Assembly: GCA_017644005.1 (NCBI GenBank)
Contig: JAEPMJ010000004.1
Span: forward strand, 426,885 to 490,884
Direction of reading: 5' to 3'
From: Rhizobiaceae bacterium
GTDB taxonomy: Bacteria > Pseudomonadota > Alphaproteobacteria > Rhizobiales > Rhizobiaceae
Length of the DNA: 64,000 bases
The translations under genes were made by a program, and so were the position numbers. Positions 1 to 9,294 of this stretch are shown piece after piece. The notes beneath the pieces are model-generated. The model worked only from the letters and a program-made list of their open reading frames with translations. It ran no database searches and was not told the DNA's origin. Each line of letters starts with the position of its first letter. Positions within the stretch are counted from its first letter, which is position 1.

Positions 1-2462
1 ACATCGTCGGCATCGACAAGTCAGGCATCCCGACCGACATTGGTTCCACGGCGCATGCTTCCGATTTCTGCTACGCGACCAGCCACGATTTCCTATCGTG
101 CTGGACTACGCTCTATTCAATCGAGTTCTACGAAAGGCGCGGCCATTATGCGCGCGTCGGCGGGCTGGAAGTGGCGCGCGCCGGCGACGATGCGCGCATG
201 GACGAAATCAGGCGCAAGGTTACGTCCGGCAAGGCGTTCGGTACGCGCGCGCATCTGGTTTCCCCGACCGAGATCAAGGAAAAGTTCCCGCTGATCGAAG
301 AGGATGCCGTGCAGGGCGGCATGTGGGATCCAGACGCCGGGCTTGTCATTCCCCGCTCGCAGACGGTTGCCGGCGAGCTCATTGACGAGGGCACAGCTTC
401 CGGCAAATTGCGTATCTTCGCCAACACCTCCGCAACGTCCCTGGTAATTGAAGACGGCCGCATTGCGGGCGTGGTCACAGAGCGTGGGACGATCCGCGCG
501 GACCATGTGATCGTCTGCGCCGGCCTGTGGGGACGCATGATTGCGGAAATGGCGGGCGAGGATTTGCCGGTGATGCCGGTCGACCACCCGCTCACCTTCT
601 TCGGGCCCTATACGGAATTTGCCGGCACCGGAAAGGAGATCGGCTACCCGCTGCTGCGCGACCAGGGCAATTCGGCCTATATGCGCGACACCGGCGACCC
701 CACGACATCGGAAGGCGGGATGATCGAGTGGGGCTATTACGAGGAGAAGGCACCGCGGCTCGTTCACCCGCGCGACCTTCTGGAAAAGGAGCAGGCGCGG
801 CTTTCGCCCTCGCAGCGCGACCTGGAACTCGAACAGATCATGGAACCCCTGGAACGCGCCATCGAGCTCACGCCGATCCTGGCCGAGCTTGGTTATGACG
901 AGCGACGTTCATTCAACGGGCTCCTGCAAGTAACGGCGGACGGCGGGCCTTCGATTGGCGAGAGCCAGAAGGTGCGGGGGCTCTGGTATGCGGTTGCCAT
1001 CTGGGTCAAAGATGCGCCCGGAATGGCAAAGCTGGTCGCCGACTGGATCACCGACGGCCGTACCGAGATCGACCATCATGCGATCGATTATGCGCGTTTC
1101 TATCCGCATCAGATGGGCGATACCTTCGTCACCGGCCGTTGCGGGGAGGCGGCGCAGAAGATTTACAATCCGGCGGTGCATCCGCGCGAACCCTATGCAA
1201 CCGGGCGCAATGTGCGCCGTTCGCCGTTCTGGGAGCGCGAAAAAGAGCTCGGCGGCCACTTCATGGAGCTTGGCGGCTGGGAGCGCGCCCATGGCTACGC
1301 CGCAAACGAGCATCTGCTTGAAAAATACGGTAACCGGGTACCGGTGCGCGAAAACGAGTGGGACAATCGCCATTTCTGGCGTGTTTCCAATGCCGAGCAT
1401 CTGGCGATGACCGAGGATTGCGGCATCGTCAACCTGTCGCATTTCGCGATCTACGATGTCGAAGGCCCGGACCATGTTGCGCTGATGGAATGGCTGTGCG
1501 CGGCCAAGATCGGCGGCGACAATATGGTCGGCAAAGGCATCTACACGCACTTCCTGGACGACGAGGGCATGGTGCGCGCGGACCTGACGGTCATCCGCAT
1601 GGCTGACCGCTGCCGGGTGATCGATGGCGCAGATGCCGGCCCGCGCGATTTCAACTACATGAAGCGCATGGCGGCGGACAAAGGCTTCGACGCCACTGTT
1701 ACCGACGTGACGGAAAAATACGTCACAATCGGCATCTGGGGGCCGAATGCGCGCAAGACCCTGCGGAAAGTCGTGTCGGACCCGGACGCGCTGTCGCCGG
1801 AGGCTTTTCCGTTCGCCGCGATCAAACCGCTGACCATCGCCGGCAAGCCGGTCACCGCGTTCCGCATCTCCTATGTCGGTGAACAGGGCTGGGAGTTGCA
1901 CATGGCCTATGAGGACGGGCTCGCGGTGTGGGATGCGCTGCGCGAGACGGGCGTGATGCCGGTCGGCGTCGAAACCTATGCGAATTCCCGGCGCATGGAG
2001 AAAAGCCTGCGGCTGCAGAACGCCGATCTTCTGACGGAGTACAATCTCTACGAAGCCGACCTCGCGCGGCCCAAGGTCAAGGAAGCGGATTTCCGCGGCA
2101 AAGCCAAACATCTGGAATACCGCGCGCGCGAGCATCAGCCGGCAATGCTATGTACACTGGTGATGACCGACAACACCGATTCCAAAGGCGTTGCCCGCTA
2201 TCCTGTCGGTATCATGCCGGTGATAGATCCTCAGAGCGGCGAAACCCTGGTCGACGAGCTTGGCCGGCGGTCATTTACCACCTCGGTCGCTTACGGGCCG
2301 ACGATCGGCAGGAACATTGCACTCGCATATCTGCCCTGGGCCTACTGCCAGGAGGGCCGGAAGCTGGTTGTCGAGTATTTCGGCGAGACCTATCCCGTCG
2401 AGGTTGCCGCGGTCGGTTACCGGCCGCTCTACGATCCTGAGAATCTGAAACCCCGCACCTGA
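1..2462 (+). CDS. FAD-dependent oxidoreductase / GcvT aminomethyltransferase fusion (5' truncated by window)
   Basis: The frame is open from the first complete codon (base 3), so the true start lies upstream. An in-frame GTG near 168 is internal. The visible N-terminal part is the rest of a DAO-type flavin domain. It includes a GSTAHAS segment equivalent to the STWHA stretch that carries the flavin-linked His in dimethylglycine and sarcosine dehydrogenases. The C-terminal ~400 residues are a GcvT folate-binding domain (YVGEQGWELHM; VGYRPLYDPE end). Known family members oxidatively demethylate N-methyl amino acids and pass the C1 unit to tetrahydrofolate. A full-length relative lies at 27572-30145. 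The substrate is inferred, not shown. The gene is followed at 28-93 bp by a DUF1194 gene. Confidence 0.9.
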   Translation, partial: IVGIDKSGIPTDIGSTAHASDFCYATSHDFLSCWTTLYSIEFYERRGHYARVGGLEVARAGDDARMDEIRRKVTSGKAFGTRAHLVSPTEIKEKFPLIEEDAVQGGMWDPDAGLVIPRSQTVAGELIDEGTASGKLRIFANTSATSLVIEDGRIAGVVTERGTIRADHVIVCAGLWGRMIAEMAGEDLPVMPVDHPLTFFGPYTEFAGTGKEIGYPLLRDQGNSAYMRDTGDPTTSEGGMIEWGYYEEKAPRLVHPRDLLEKEQARLSPSQRDLELEQIMEPLERAIELTPILAELGYDERRSFNGLLQVTADGGPSIGESQKVRGLWYAVAIWVKDAPGMAKLVADWITDGRTEIDHHAIDYARFYPHQMGDTFVTGRCGEAAQKIYNPAVHPREPYATGRNVRRSPFWEREKELGGHFMELGGWERAHGYAANEHLLEKYGNRVPVRENEWDNRHFWRVSNAEHLAMTEDCGIVNLSHFAIYDVEGPDHVALMEWLCAAKIGGDNMVGKGIYTHFLDDEGMVRADLTVIRMADRCRVIDGADAGPRDFNYMKRMAADKGFDATVTDVTEKYVTIGIWGPNARKTLRKVVSDPDALSPEAFPFAAIKPLTIAGKPVTAFRISYVGEQGWELHMAYEDGLAVWDALRETGVMPVGVETYANSRRMEKSLRLQNADLLTEYNLYEADLARPKVKEADFRGKAKHLEYRAREHQPAMLCTLVMTDNTDSKGVARYPVGIMPVIDPQSGETLVDELGRRSFTTSVAYGPTIGRNIALAYLPWAYCQEGRKLVVEYFGETYPVEVAAVGYRPLYDPENLKPRT

Positions 2463-2555
2463 GGCGGTGCGGCGCTCGCGCAAACGTGTGTGAGCCGGCA
2501 TGGGCGTGCGACGATTTCTGATGCGCTGGTGGCGCGATGGACTTATCCTGTCCGC

Positions 2556-3398
2556 ATGTTCGCGCTGAAAGGGCTGCTCCGGTCCTTTGGATTTGGAGCA
2601 GCTATCTCCCTGCCGGGACTGTTCATCGCGTCCGCCTCCGCGCAGGAAGTTGTGGACGTAGAACTCGTCCTTGCGGTCGATATATCTCTCTCCATGTCTC
2701 AGAAAGAGCTGGAAATTCAGCGGGATGGATATGTTGCGGCGATTACGAGCGCAGCTGTCATCGATGCGATCCGGAATGGCATTCATGGCAGGATCGCGCT
2801 GTCCTACATCGAATGGGCAGGAGATCAATCGCAATATGTGATCGTCCCGTGGACCGTTGTCGCCGGCTACGAAGACGCGGAGCGGGTAGCGGACATGATT
2901 CGCACCGGCGAGCACAATAGGGCGCGCCGAACCTCCATTTCCGGCGGGTTGCGGTTCGCCTCGGATCTTTTCGCGGAAAGTTCATTCCGCAGTTTGAAGC
3001 GTGTGGTCGACGTGTCGGGTGACGGGCCGAACAATCAGGGCGAATGGGTTAACGTCGTTCGCGACGAACTGGTGTCGCGCGGTATTGTCATCAACGGACT
3101 GCCCATCATGGCGGATTTCGAGTACATGGCGGCATTCAACATCCCCGACCTCGATGTATATTATGAACGATGCGTCACGGGAGGGCCGGGATCATTTGTC
3201 ATTCCGGTACATGACTGGACACTTTTCCCGGAGGCGGTGCGCCGCAAGCTGGTGCTTGAGATCGCGTCCAGCGGCGATGTGATTCCGCAGTTCGACGGTT
3301 TGCCTGTGATACTGGCTGCCGACCACCCATCATATGATTGTCAGGTCGGGGAGAAGCGCTGGCGCGGGCGCACTCAGTTCTGGGACGAAACCAGATAG
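2556..3398 (+). CDS. DUF1194 (VWA-like) secreted protein
   Basis: This protein is about 280 residues long. The ATG at 2556 is preferred over an in-frame GTG at 2490 because it opens directly into a signal peptide (MFALKGLLRSFGFG, hydrophobic core, then SASA-Q cleavage). The mature part begins with VDVELVLAVDISLSMS, a MIDAS-like DxSxS motif of von Willebrand A-type folds, as in DUF1194. A second segment (VVDVSGDGPNNQG) fits the same fold. The function of the family is unknown; export to the periplasm is inferred. It stands alone between the flavoprotein gene and the convergent GlxA regulator (6-bp gap). Confidence 0.8.
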   Translation: MFALKGLLRSFGFGAAISLPGLFIASASAQEVVDVELVLAVDISLSMSQKELEIQRDGYVAAITSAAVIDAIRNGIHGRIALSYIEWAGDQSQYVIVPWTVVAGYEDAERVADMIRTGEHNRARRTSISGGLRFASDLFAESSFRSLKRVVDVSGDGPNNQGEWVNVVRDELVSRGIVINGLPIMADFEYMAAFNIPDLDVYYERCVTGGPGSFVIPVHDWTLFPEAVRRKLVLEIASSGDVIPQFDGLPVILAADHPSYDCQVGEKRWRGRTQFWDETR

Positions 3399-3404
3399 CG
3401 GCAC

Positions 3405-4397
3405 TTAAGCGGCGTTGAGCTGCTTTCGTTCCGCCCGTTCCTGCTGCGGCGAACGGGCATAGAGTTCGCGGTAGCATTTCGAGAAATGCGATGCTGACAC
3501 GAAACCGCAGGCGACCGCCACTTCGACGACCGGCAGCGACGACTGCAACAGCAGATGGCGGGCACGGTCCAGCCGGATTTCCAGATAGTAGCGCGCCGGC
3601 GAACGTCCCATTTCCTGACGGAACAGCCGCTCGATCTGGCGCCGCGAGAGGCCGACATGATCGGCAATCTCGACCAGCGACAGCGGCTCGGTGAGGTTTG
3701 CCTCCATCAGTTCGATGATGGTCAGGACCTTCGAGTTCTGTACGCCAAGGCGTGCGCGCAGCGGCAGGCGCTGGCGATCGGTAGGGTTGCGCACCCTGTC
3801 GGTGAGAAACTGTTCGCAGATCCGGTTAACGAGGGAATCGTCGAAATCGTCACCAATCAGCTTCAGCATCATGTCCAGCGATGCCGTGCCTCCGGCGCAG
3901 GTGTAGATATTGGAATCGAACTCGAACAGATCGGCGAAAACATTCACCTTCGGAAAAGCCTCCTGGAAGCCAGGCAGGTTTTCCCAGTGAATCGCGCAGC
4001 GGCGGTTGGCCAGCAAGCCGGCACGAGCCAGAACGTGTGCCGCCGTGCATAAGCCGCCGATAGCGACACCACGGTTGAATTCCTCGCGCAGCCAGGCAAG
4101 AACCGTGCGATTCTCGAAATTCTCGATTCCGACGCCGCTGCAGACGACGACCATGGTCGGGCGATCCGGTCCTGTCATCATGCGCCGTTCTTCGTCCAGT
4201 GACGTGTCGACGGAACATTCGACGCCGTTCGACGCATGCACCGGCTTGCCCTGTGCGCTCGCGAGCCGCCATTTGTAAGCTTCGTAACCCAGCATCCGGT
4301 TGGCCGCACGAAGTGGCTCCAGCGCGGTTGCAAATGCCATCATCGTGAAGTCTTCGATGAGGAAGAACACAATCGACCGCTTGGGCGGCTGCATCAT
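3405..4397 (-). CDS. GlxA-family AraC-type regulator, GbdR/CdhR-like
   Basis: The protein has 330 residues. Residues ~8-180 form a DJ-1/PfpI (class I glutamine-amidotransferase-like) sensor domain, with the GGLCTAAHVLARAGLL elbow. Residues ~220-320 form an AraC DNA-binding domain with two helix-turn-helix units (LSLVEIADHVGLSRRQIERLF and VVEVAVACGFVSASHFSKCYRE). A GGAGGGAAC ribosome site lies 5 bp before the ATG. Family members such as GbdR and CdhR activate glycine betaine, dimethylglycine or carnitine catabolism. The surrounding methylamine genes make that role likely here, but it is inference. A perfect 21-bp palindrome at 4416-4436 just upstream is a candidate operator. Confidence 0.88.
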   Translation of the reverse strand: MMQPPKRSIVFFLIEDFTMMAFATALEPLRAANRMLGYEAYKWRLASAQGKPVHASNGVECSVDTSLDEERRMMTGPDRPTMVVVCSGVGIENFENRTVLAWLREEFNRGVAIGGLCTAAHVLARAGLLANRRCAIHWENLPGFQEAFPKVNVFADLFEFDSNIYTCAGGTASLDMMLKLIGDDFDDSLVNRICEQFLTDRVRNPTDRQRLPLRARLGVQNSKVLTIIELMEANLTEPLSLVEIADHVGLSRRQIERLFRQEMGRSPARYYLEIRLDRARHLLLQSSLPVVEVAVACGFVSASHFSKCYRELYARSPQQERAERKQLNAA

Positions 4398-4415
4398 GGA
4401 CAGTTCCCTCCGCAG

Positions 4416-4436
4416 TCAGCGACACGATGTCGCTGA
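4416..4436. promoter_or_regulatory. 21-bp perfect palindrome upstream of the GlxA regulator
   Basis: TCAGCGACA-CGA-TGTCGCTGA is a perfect 9-bp inverted repeat with a 3-bp centre. It starts 19 bp upstream of the GlxA start codon. The position suits an autoregulatory operator. The half-site core CGACA/TGTCG recurs with a different spacing at 31864-31879, before the second mttB operon. Confidence 0.5.
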
Positions 4437-4507
4437 AAGCAAAGCGTCAACAGAAAAGAGGTTTGGAGTCAACGGGTTGCCGCTTCGCAATCGGGCATCC
4501 CGATAAT

Positions 4508-4545
4508 GAAACCGCCGCACCGGAAGCCCGATGCGGCGGTATCAG
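4508..4545 (-). terminator. Rho-independent terminator of the 46-aa gene
   Basis: ACCGCCGCA (4511-4519) pairs perfectly with TGCGGCGGT (4532-4540) around a 12-nt loop. Read on the minus strand, the stem is followed by TTTCATTAT. It lies 25-60 bp downstream of the small gene ending at 4570. Confidence 0.6.
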
Positions 4546-4569
4546 GAGGGAGTTCGGCGCGTGCGCGAG

Positions 4570-4710
4570 TTAGCTGATCACGTAGCCGAAACGCTCGGCC
4601 GCCAGGGCCGCCGTCTGGCCGGGCATCGTGCGGAGCAGGCGGTCGCGTTCATGAACGGTGGTCGGGTTGATCTTGCGGCTGCCACCGATAATGCGTGCAA
4701 TTAGCTTCAT
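4570..4710 (-). CDS. small conserved-looking protein, 46 aa
   Basis: The frame is open further upstream, but the ATG at 4710 is preceded by GGAG-attgaa at ideal spacing, giving a 46-residue protein starting MKLIARIIGGSRKINP. It has a basic amphipathic N-terminus and no recognisable domain. A terminator-like hairpin follows at 4508-4545. It lies beside a DUF1127 gene, and such short basic proteins often cluster in these genomes. The function is unknown. Coding status rests on the ribosome site and terminator, so it is moderately supported. Confidence 0.5.
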   Translation of the reverse strand: MKLIARIIGGSRKINPTTVHERDRLLRTMPGQTAALAAERFGYVIS

Positions 4711-4968
4711 TTCAATTCTCCATGCTGTTGCTGGGTCTGTCACCCGGAGCGCCTTCGCATGATGGAGTGGGGCGGCTCGTCTGATGCCCATATAGGTACG
4801 GAGTGAGCTGCCTGACGAAACAAAAACGAAGCGCTGTATTTGAAAAACGACATTACCGCCACGGTTCGGCAAAGGATCAAAAAAACCTTAAATTTCAGCT
4901 AATTGCCGACGGTCGGGACGTGTCATGTGATGCCGTTTTGTCTGCCATGCAAAATCCGCATGCCAAAT

Positions 4969-5157
4969 TCACCCGTGCCAGCTGCCGTTTGCACGAAGGC
5001 GATCGTCGGCGCGCGCAAGACCGTCTGCGATGTCGGGCCAGCCGATGTCCTTTTGGACATCGGAGGGAAGTCCACGGACGATGCGTTCGGTGACGTACCG
5101 GCGCCGGCGCGCGCCGTAGCGAGTCACGATGCTGCGGATCGGTGAAAAGATGCTCAT
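4969..5157 (-). CDS. DUF1127 domain protein, 62 aa
   Basis: MSIFSPIRSIVTRYGARRRR is followed by the typical DUF1127 core (TERIVRGLPSDVQKDIGWPDI): a basic helix, then the L-x-D-x-x-LKDIG-like segment. AGGAG lies about 8 bp before the ATG. DUF1127 proteins of alphaproteobacteria are small Arg-rich proteins linked to RNA metabolism, phosphate response or RNase interaction. It is divergent from the LysR gene at 5330, an arrangement common in rhizobia, which suggests but does not prove control by that regulator. Confidence 0.72.
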   Translation of the reverse strand: MSIFSPIRSIVTRYGARRRRYVTERIVRGLPSDVQKDIGWPDIADGLARADDRLRANGSWHG

Positions 5158-5329
5158 TGTCTCGTCTCCTGCTCTTCTGGTCGGTCGATTTGTCGGTGCC
5201 TGTGGTCTCGGTCCATAAATCCTCGGCCATGGTCCGAATTGATGCTTGACTATCGGCGATCACTATCGTTCAATCAAACGAAATGGAATGATCGATCTAT
5301 TAAGATAATTTGATCCATGAGGGCATCGA

Positions 5330-6223
5330 ATGACCGCACCGCTCAATCACCCGCTGCCGCTTCTGGAGCTCGACGTGCTGCGCACTTTCGTGGCTATCGC
5401 CGAAACCGGGAGTTTCACCGCCGCGGCCACGGCCGTATTTCGCACGCCGTCCGCCGTCTCCATGCAGATCAAGAAGCTTGAGGACACGCTTCGTTGCACG
5501 GTGTTTATGCGCGATGCGCGCTCGGTAACGCTGACAACGGACGGTGAGATGCTGCTTGGTTACGCGCGGCGGCTGCTGGCGATCAACCGGGATGCTGTCT
5601 CGAAATTTGTGGTGCCGGATGTCTCCGGTGTCGTGCGGCTTGGTTCGCCGGATGATTTTGGTGAGCGCATATTGCCGAAGGTTCTGAAGCGGTTCGCAAA
5701 GTCGCACCCTTCTGTCGCCGTCGATGTCGTCATCGATCAGAGCTCCAATCTGCGCGAGCGGATGCGGCGGGGCGAACTTGACATCACATTGTACACGGCC
5801 TGCAGGAATGTTCCGCATGACGCCGAAGTGATCCTCAATGAACCCATCGTTTGGGCTGGCGCTAAAGGTGGCAACGCATTCATGCGCAAGCCGCTGCCGA
5901 TTTCCGTATGGGAGGAGGGTTGCGCCTGGCGGGCAGATGCACTCGAGGCACTTGGCGAATCGGGACTTGAATACCGCATCGCCTATATGAGCGCGCACAC
6001 GGCAGGACAGCGGGCGGCGATACTGGCCGACCTGGCGGTTGCTCCGTTGCCGCGGTCATTCGTTGGCGACGATATTGTCGCGCTTGGACCCGAGCACGGT
6101 CTGCCGCAGCTCTCCTGCTACAATCTTTGCATGCAGCTTGTGCCCGAGGCGTCGGCACCGGCAAGGGCGGCCGCCGAACATCTTCGCGCAACGATGGAGA
6201 CGCTTTACGAGGCTGCCGCCTGA
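5330..6223 (+). CDS. LysR-family transcriptional regulator
   Basis: The protein has 297 residues. Residues ~15-75 form the winged HTH (LDVLRTFVAIAETGSFTAAATAVFRT; SAVSMQIKKLE). The rest is a LysR substrate-binding domain (GVVRLGSPDDFGERILPKVLKRF). The ligand cannot be told from sequence. It is divergent from the DUF1127 gene (172-bp gap), with an AT-rich stretch (5265-5325) containing ATCAAAC and ATTTGAT arms that could hold the shared promoter. It is convergent with the ramA-like gene (3-bp gap). Confidence 0.88.
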   Translation: MTAPLNHPLPLLELDVLRTFVAIAETGSFTAAATAVFRTPSAVSMQIKKLEDTLRCTVFMRDARSVTLTTDGEMLLGYARRLLAINRDAVSKFVVPDVSGVVRLGSPDDFGERILPKVLKRFAKSHPSVAVDVVIDQSSNLRERMRRGELDITLYTACRNVPHDAEVILNEPIVWAGAKGGNAFMRKPLPISVWEEGCAWRADALEALGESGLEYRIAYMSAHTAGQRAAILADLAVAPLPRSFVGDDIVALGPEHGLPQLSCYNLCMQLVPEASAPARAAAEHLRATMETLYEAAA

Positions 6224-6226
6224 GGC

Positions 6227-8290
6227 TCAGCTCCGGCTACGGCGCGCCGCACGTTCTTCACGCGAGCGGCGGCGCGGCGCTCCCGACGCGCCCGAATCCG
6301 GCGACTGCGTCCGTTCCGGCAATGCCACATGCCGCGCAAGATTGGGGAACGCGTCCACCTTGTTGGGCAGCGCCATGGCGTTGACGAAGTGCTCCTGGAA
6401 ACGCGGTTCGATCGCGGTTTCGATCTTTTCGATGCGGCGCACCGTATCTTCGATTTCGCGGCGATGGGAGCGATTGAGAAGCGCCATGCGCGCGCCGGTG
6501 CCCGCGGCGTTACCGACAGCGCTGACGGCGTCGAGATCGCAGTCCGGTATCAGGCCCAGAACCATTGCGTATTTCGGATCTATGAACGAACCGAACGCGC
6601 CTGCGAAGCGGATGGCATCGACTCGGTCGGCACCCATCTTTTCCATCAGAAGCCGTGTACCGGCATAAAGGGCCGACTTGGCAAGCTGGATAGCGCGTAC
6701 ATCGTTCTGCGTGATGGTGATGCGCGGTTCGCCGTCGCTCAGGACATAACCGAACGTGCGGCCGGTCTGGACGATGCGCGGGCTCTTGGCAGCAAGCGCT
6801 CCATCCACGACGCCATCTTCGGAAATGATGCCGGCAAGGAACATTTCGGCGATCACTTCGATGATGCCGGAGCCGCAAATGCCGGAGACGCCGGTGCCGC
6901 TGACGGCATCGGCGAAACCCGGTTCGTCCGACCACAGTTCCGATCCGATGACACGAAAGCGAGGCTCCAGCGTTTGCGGGTCGATGCGCACACGTTCGAT
7001 GGCGCCCGGTGCCGCGCGTTGGCCGCCGGAAATCTCGGCGCCTTCGAAGGCCGGGCCGGTGGGCGAGGAGGCGGCAACGACGCGTTTGCTGCTGCCAAGC
7101 ACTATTTCGGCATTGGTGCCCACATCGACGATCAGCATCATGCGGTCCTGCCGGTGCGGACCCTCGGCAAGCGTAACGGCTGCTGCGTCTGCGCCGACAT
7201 GACCGGCGATGCAGGGCAAGAGATAGGTGCGTGCGCCGCGATTGAGCTCCACCCCGATGTCGTCTGCACGGCACGAAACGGCATCAGAGACCGCAAGCGC
7301 AAAGGGTGCGCCGCCGAGCTCAGTCGGGTCGATGCCGAGAAACAGATGATGCATGATCGGATTGCCGACAAATACGGAATCCAGAATGTCCTCCCGATGC
7401 GCATTTCCCTGTGCGCATACCTTATCGACGAGCTCCGAAACCGCCTGACGAACGGCCTTTGTCATTGCCTCGCGGCCATCCGGGTTCATCATCACATAGG
7501 AGACCCGGCTCATCAGGTCTTCGCCAAAGCGGATCTGCGGGTTGGATACTCCTGCGGACGCCGCGACGCGGCCCGAAAGCAGCGACACCATATGCATGGC
7601 GATGGTCGTGGAGCCGATATCGCAGGCTATGCCGTAGGCTTCGTTCTTCAGGCCCGGCCACACCGCGATGATGCGCGGGCGCTCGGTGTCGCGGTCGCGA
7701 TGTATCGCTGCCGTTACCGCCCAGTTGCCTTCGCGCAGCAGGCGTTGAATGTCTGCATGGAGGTGGAAATCGGCGTCGAGCGTGTCAAATCCCCAGTCAC
7801 GGACGAGCGCGGCTTTCAGCCTGTCGAGGTCGCCGAGCGGCTTGTGCATGTCGGGCTCTTCGACCTCGACATAACAAAGCTGGACGGCCGGCATGCGTTC
7901 AATATGGCGCGTGTCGGCGTCCTTGCGTACCACCTGCGCGTTGATGACCGTGTCCTGCGGCACATCCACCACCAGGTCGCCCTCGATGGTGGCAGAGCAT
8001 GACAGACGCCGACCCTCTGGCAGTCCGCGCACGCGGTCGTAGCGCTCTTCTTTCGGGCCGACGGGGGAAATGTGATCCAGCGAGGAGGTGATCTTGTGCT
8101 TGGCGAACTGGCCTTCCTGCACCTCGATCTGGCAGCGGCCGCAGGTGGCGCGCCCGCCGCATACGCTTTCGACATAAACGCCGAGTTGACGCGCTGCATC
8201 AAGTACGGGCGTACCTTTCGGAAATCGTCCGCGCTTGCCCGACGGCATGAAGAGCACGAGCGGGTCGGTAATGTTGGGTGGTGGGTTCAA
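6227..8290 (-). CDS. ASKHA-domain corrinoid activation protein (RamA-like) with N-terminal [2Fe-2S] ferredoxin
   Basis: The protein has 687 residues. The start is TTG at 8290, with GAGG 7 bp upstream. Residues ~10-100 form a plant-type [2Fe-2S] domain with C44-X5-C50-X2-C53-X44-C98. The C-terminal ~450 residues are the DUF4445/ASKHA ATPase region (IACDIGSTTIAMHM; LIVDVGTNAEIVLG; GICGSGIIEVIAEM). The family uses ATP and low-potential electrons to reduce inactive Co(II) corrinoid to Co(I), so this is the repair enzyme of the methyl-transfer system. It ends in an unusual Arg-rich tail (RRRSREERAARRSRS, 8 Arg of 15). It is co-transcribed with the folate methyltransferase (29-bp gap). Confidence 0.9.
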   Translation of the reverse strand: MNPPPNITDPLVLFMPSGKRGRFPKGTPVLDAARQLGVYVESVCGGRATCGRCQIEVQEGQFAKHKITSSLDHISPVGPKEERYDRVRGLPEGRRLSCSATIEGDLVVDVPQDTVINAQVVRKDADTRHIERMPAVQLCYVEVEEPDMHKPLGDLDRLKAALVRDWGFDTLDADFHLHADIQRLLREGNWAVTAAIHRDRDTERPRIIAVWPGLKNEAYGIACDIGSTTIAMHMVSLLSGRVAASAGVSNPQIRFGEDLMSRVSYVMMNPDGREAMTKAVRQAVSELVDKVCAQGNAHREDILDSVFVGNPIMHHLFLGIDPTELGGAPFALAVSDAVSCRADDIGVELNRGARTYLLPCIAGHVGADAAAVTLAEGPHRQDRMMLIVDVGTNAEIVLGSSKRVVAASSPTGPAFEGAEISGGQRAAPGAIERVRIDPQTLEPRFRVIGSELWSDEPGFADAVSGTGVSGICGSGIIEVIAEMFLAGIISEDGVVDGALAAKSPRIVQTGRTFGYVLSDGEPRITITQNDVRAIQLAKSALYAGTRLLMEKMGADRVDAIRFAGAFGSFIDPKYAMVLGLIPDCDLDAVSAVGNAAGTGARMALLNRSHRREIEDTVRRIEKIETAIEPRFQEHFVNAMALPNKVDAFPNLARHVALPERTQSPDSGASGAPRRRSREERAARRSRS

Positions 8291-8319
8291 TTCAGTGCCT
8301 CGAAGGACGCACCAACAGC

Positions 8320-9279
8320 TTAAGCCCTTGCGCGCCGCGCCTCACGGCCGCCGCGGCGGCGGCCGCCATCGGCGGCGGGAGCTGCGGCCGATGCGGCAAC
8401 GGGAGCGCCCGGCGCGTGCGGCTGGTGGTCCTTATAGGTGCGGATCCAGGTCATGCAATCGCGGTCGGTGCCGTTCAGCACGTTGGCCGCGCGTACGGCT
8501 TCCATTTCCTGCGGGCGGCAGGGGTTCATGATCGCCGAGGTCATGCCGGCGCCTATCACCATCGGGATGAAGCCGGCATTTATGCCGTGGCGGTGCGGAA
8601 GTCCGAATGAGATGTTGGACAGGCCGCAGGTGGTGTTGACCTTCAGTTCCTCGCGCAGGCGGCGCAGCAGCGCAAAGACCTGCTTGCCGGCAGTGCCCAT
8701 GGCGCCGATCGGCATGACCAGCGGGTCCACGACGATGTCATGCGCAGGAATACCGAAATCGGCGGCGCGCTCGACGATCTTCCTTGCGACCTCGAAGCGT
8801 ACATCCGGGTCTTCGGAGATGCCGGTTTCGTCATTCGAAATGGCGACCACCGGAACGTCATATTTTTTCACTAGCGGCAGGATCGCCTCGAGTTTTTCTT
8901 CCTCACCGGTGACGGAGTTGATGAGCGGGCGGCCCTTGGCGACCTTGAGCGCGGCTTCGATTGCGGCGGACACCGATGAGTCGATCGACAGCGGCACGCT
9001 GACGAGGTCCTGAACGATCTCAAGCGTCTTGACCAGCAGCGCGGGTTCCGTGGCGTTCGGGTCTACGGCCGTCACGCCGGCATTCACGTCCAGCATCGTT
9101 GCACCCGCCGCTACCTGCTCAAGCGCGTCCTTCTTCACGGTGTCGAAATTGCCCTCGACCATCTCGGCCGCGAGTTTCTTCCGGCCAGTCGGATTGATGC
9201 GCTCGCCGATAACGCAGAAAGGCTGGTCAAAGCCGATAACGATCTCGCGGGTTGCCGAGGCAACGATGGTACGGGTCAT
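8320..9279 (-). CDS. methyltetrahydrofolate:corrinoid methyltransferase (pterin-binding family)
   Basis: The protein has 319 residues, with GGAG 8 bp before the ATG. It is a pterin-binding TIM barrel: FCVIGERINPTGRKKL at the start, MLDVNAGV, SIDSS, LINSVTGEE and DPLVMPIG are typical of AcsE/MtgA/MetH-type folate domains. It should move the methyl group between the corrinoid protein and tetrahydrofolate, probably forming methyl-THF in a demethylating pathway. About 20 extra C-terminal residues are low-complexity Ala/Pro followed by RRRGGREARRARA, a basic tail shared in style with RamA, Bmt and both MttBs. A 22-bp palindromic operator lies 16-37 bp upstream of the start. Confidence 0.9.
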   Translation of the reverse strand: MTRTIVASATREIVIGFDQPFCVIGERINPTGRKKLAAEMVEGNFDTVKKDALEQVAAGATMLDVNAGVTAVDPNATEPALLVKTLEIVQDLVSVPLSIDSSVSAAIEAALKVAKGRPLINSVTGEEEKLEAILPLVKKYDVPVVAISNDETGISEDPDVRFEVARKIVERAADFGIPAHDIVVDPLVMPIGAMGTAGKQVFALLRRLREELKVNTTCGLSNISFGLPHRHGINAGFIPMVIGAGMTSAIMNPCRPQEMEAVRAANVLNGTDRDCMTWIRTYKDHQPHAPGAPVAASAAAPAADGGRRRGGREARRARA

Positions 9280-9294
9280 GTCTGCTCTCCAAGG

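Noticed and set aside
2490-2555. GTG at 2490 as the DUF1194 start
   Set aside because: The extension would bury the signal peptide, and no ribosome site supports it.
6329-8002. Long open frame on the plus strand opposite the ramA-like gene (557 codons); similar long antisense frames at 909-2135, 24456-25583, 26426-27559 and 28754-30184
   Set aside because: These are high-GC shadows of clearly homologous genes on the other strand. They have no recognisable domains or ribosome sites.
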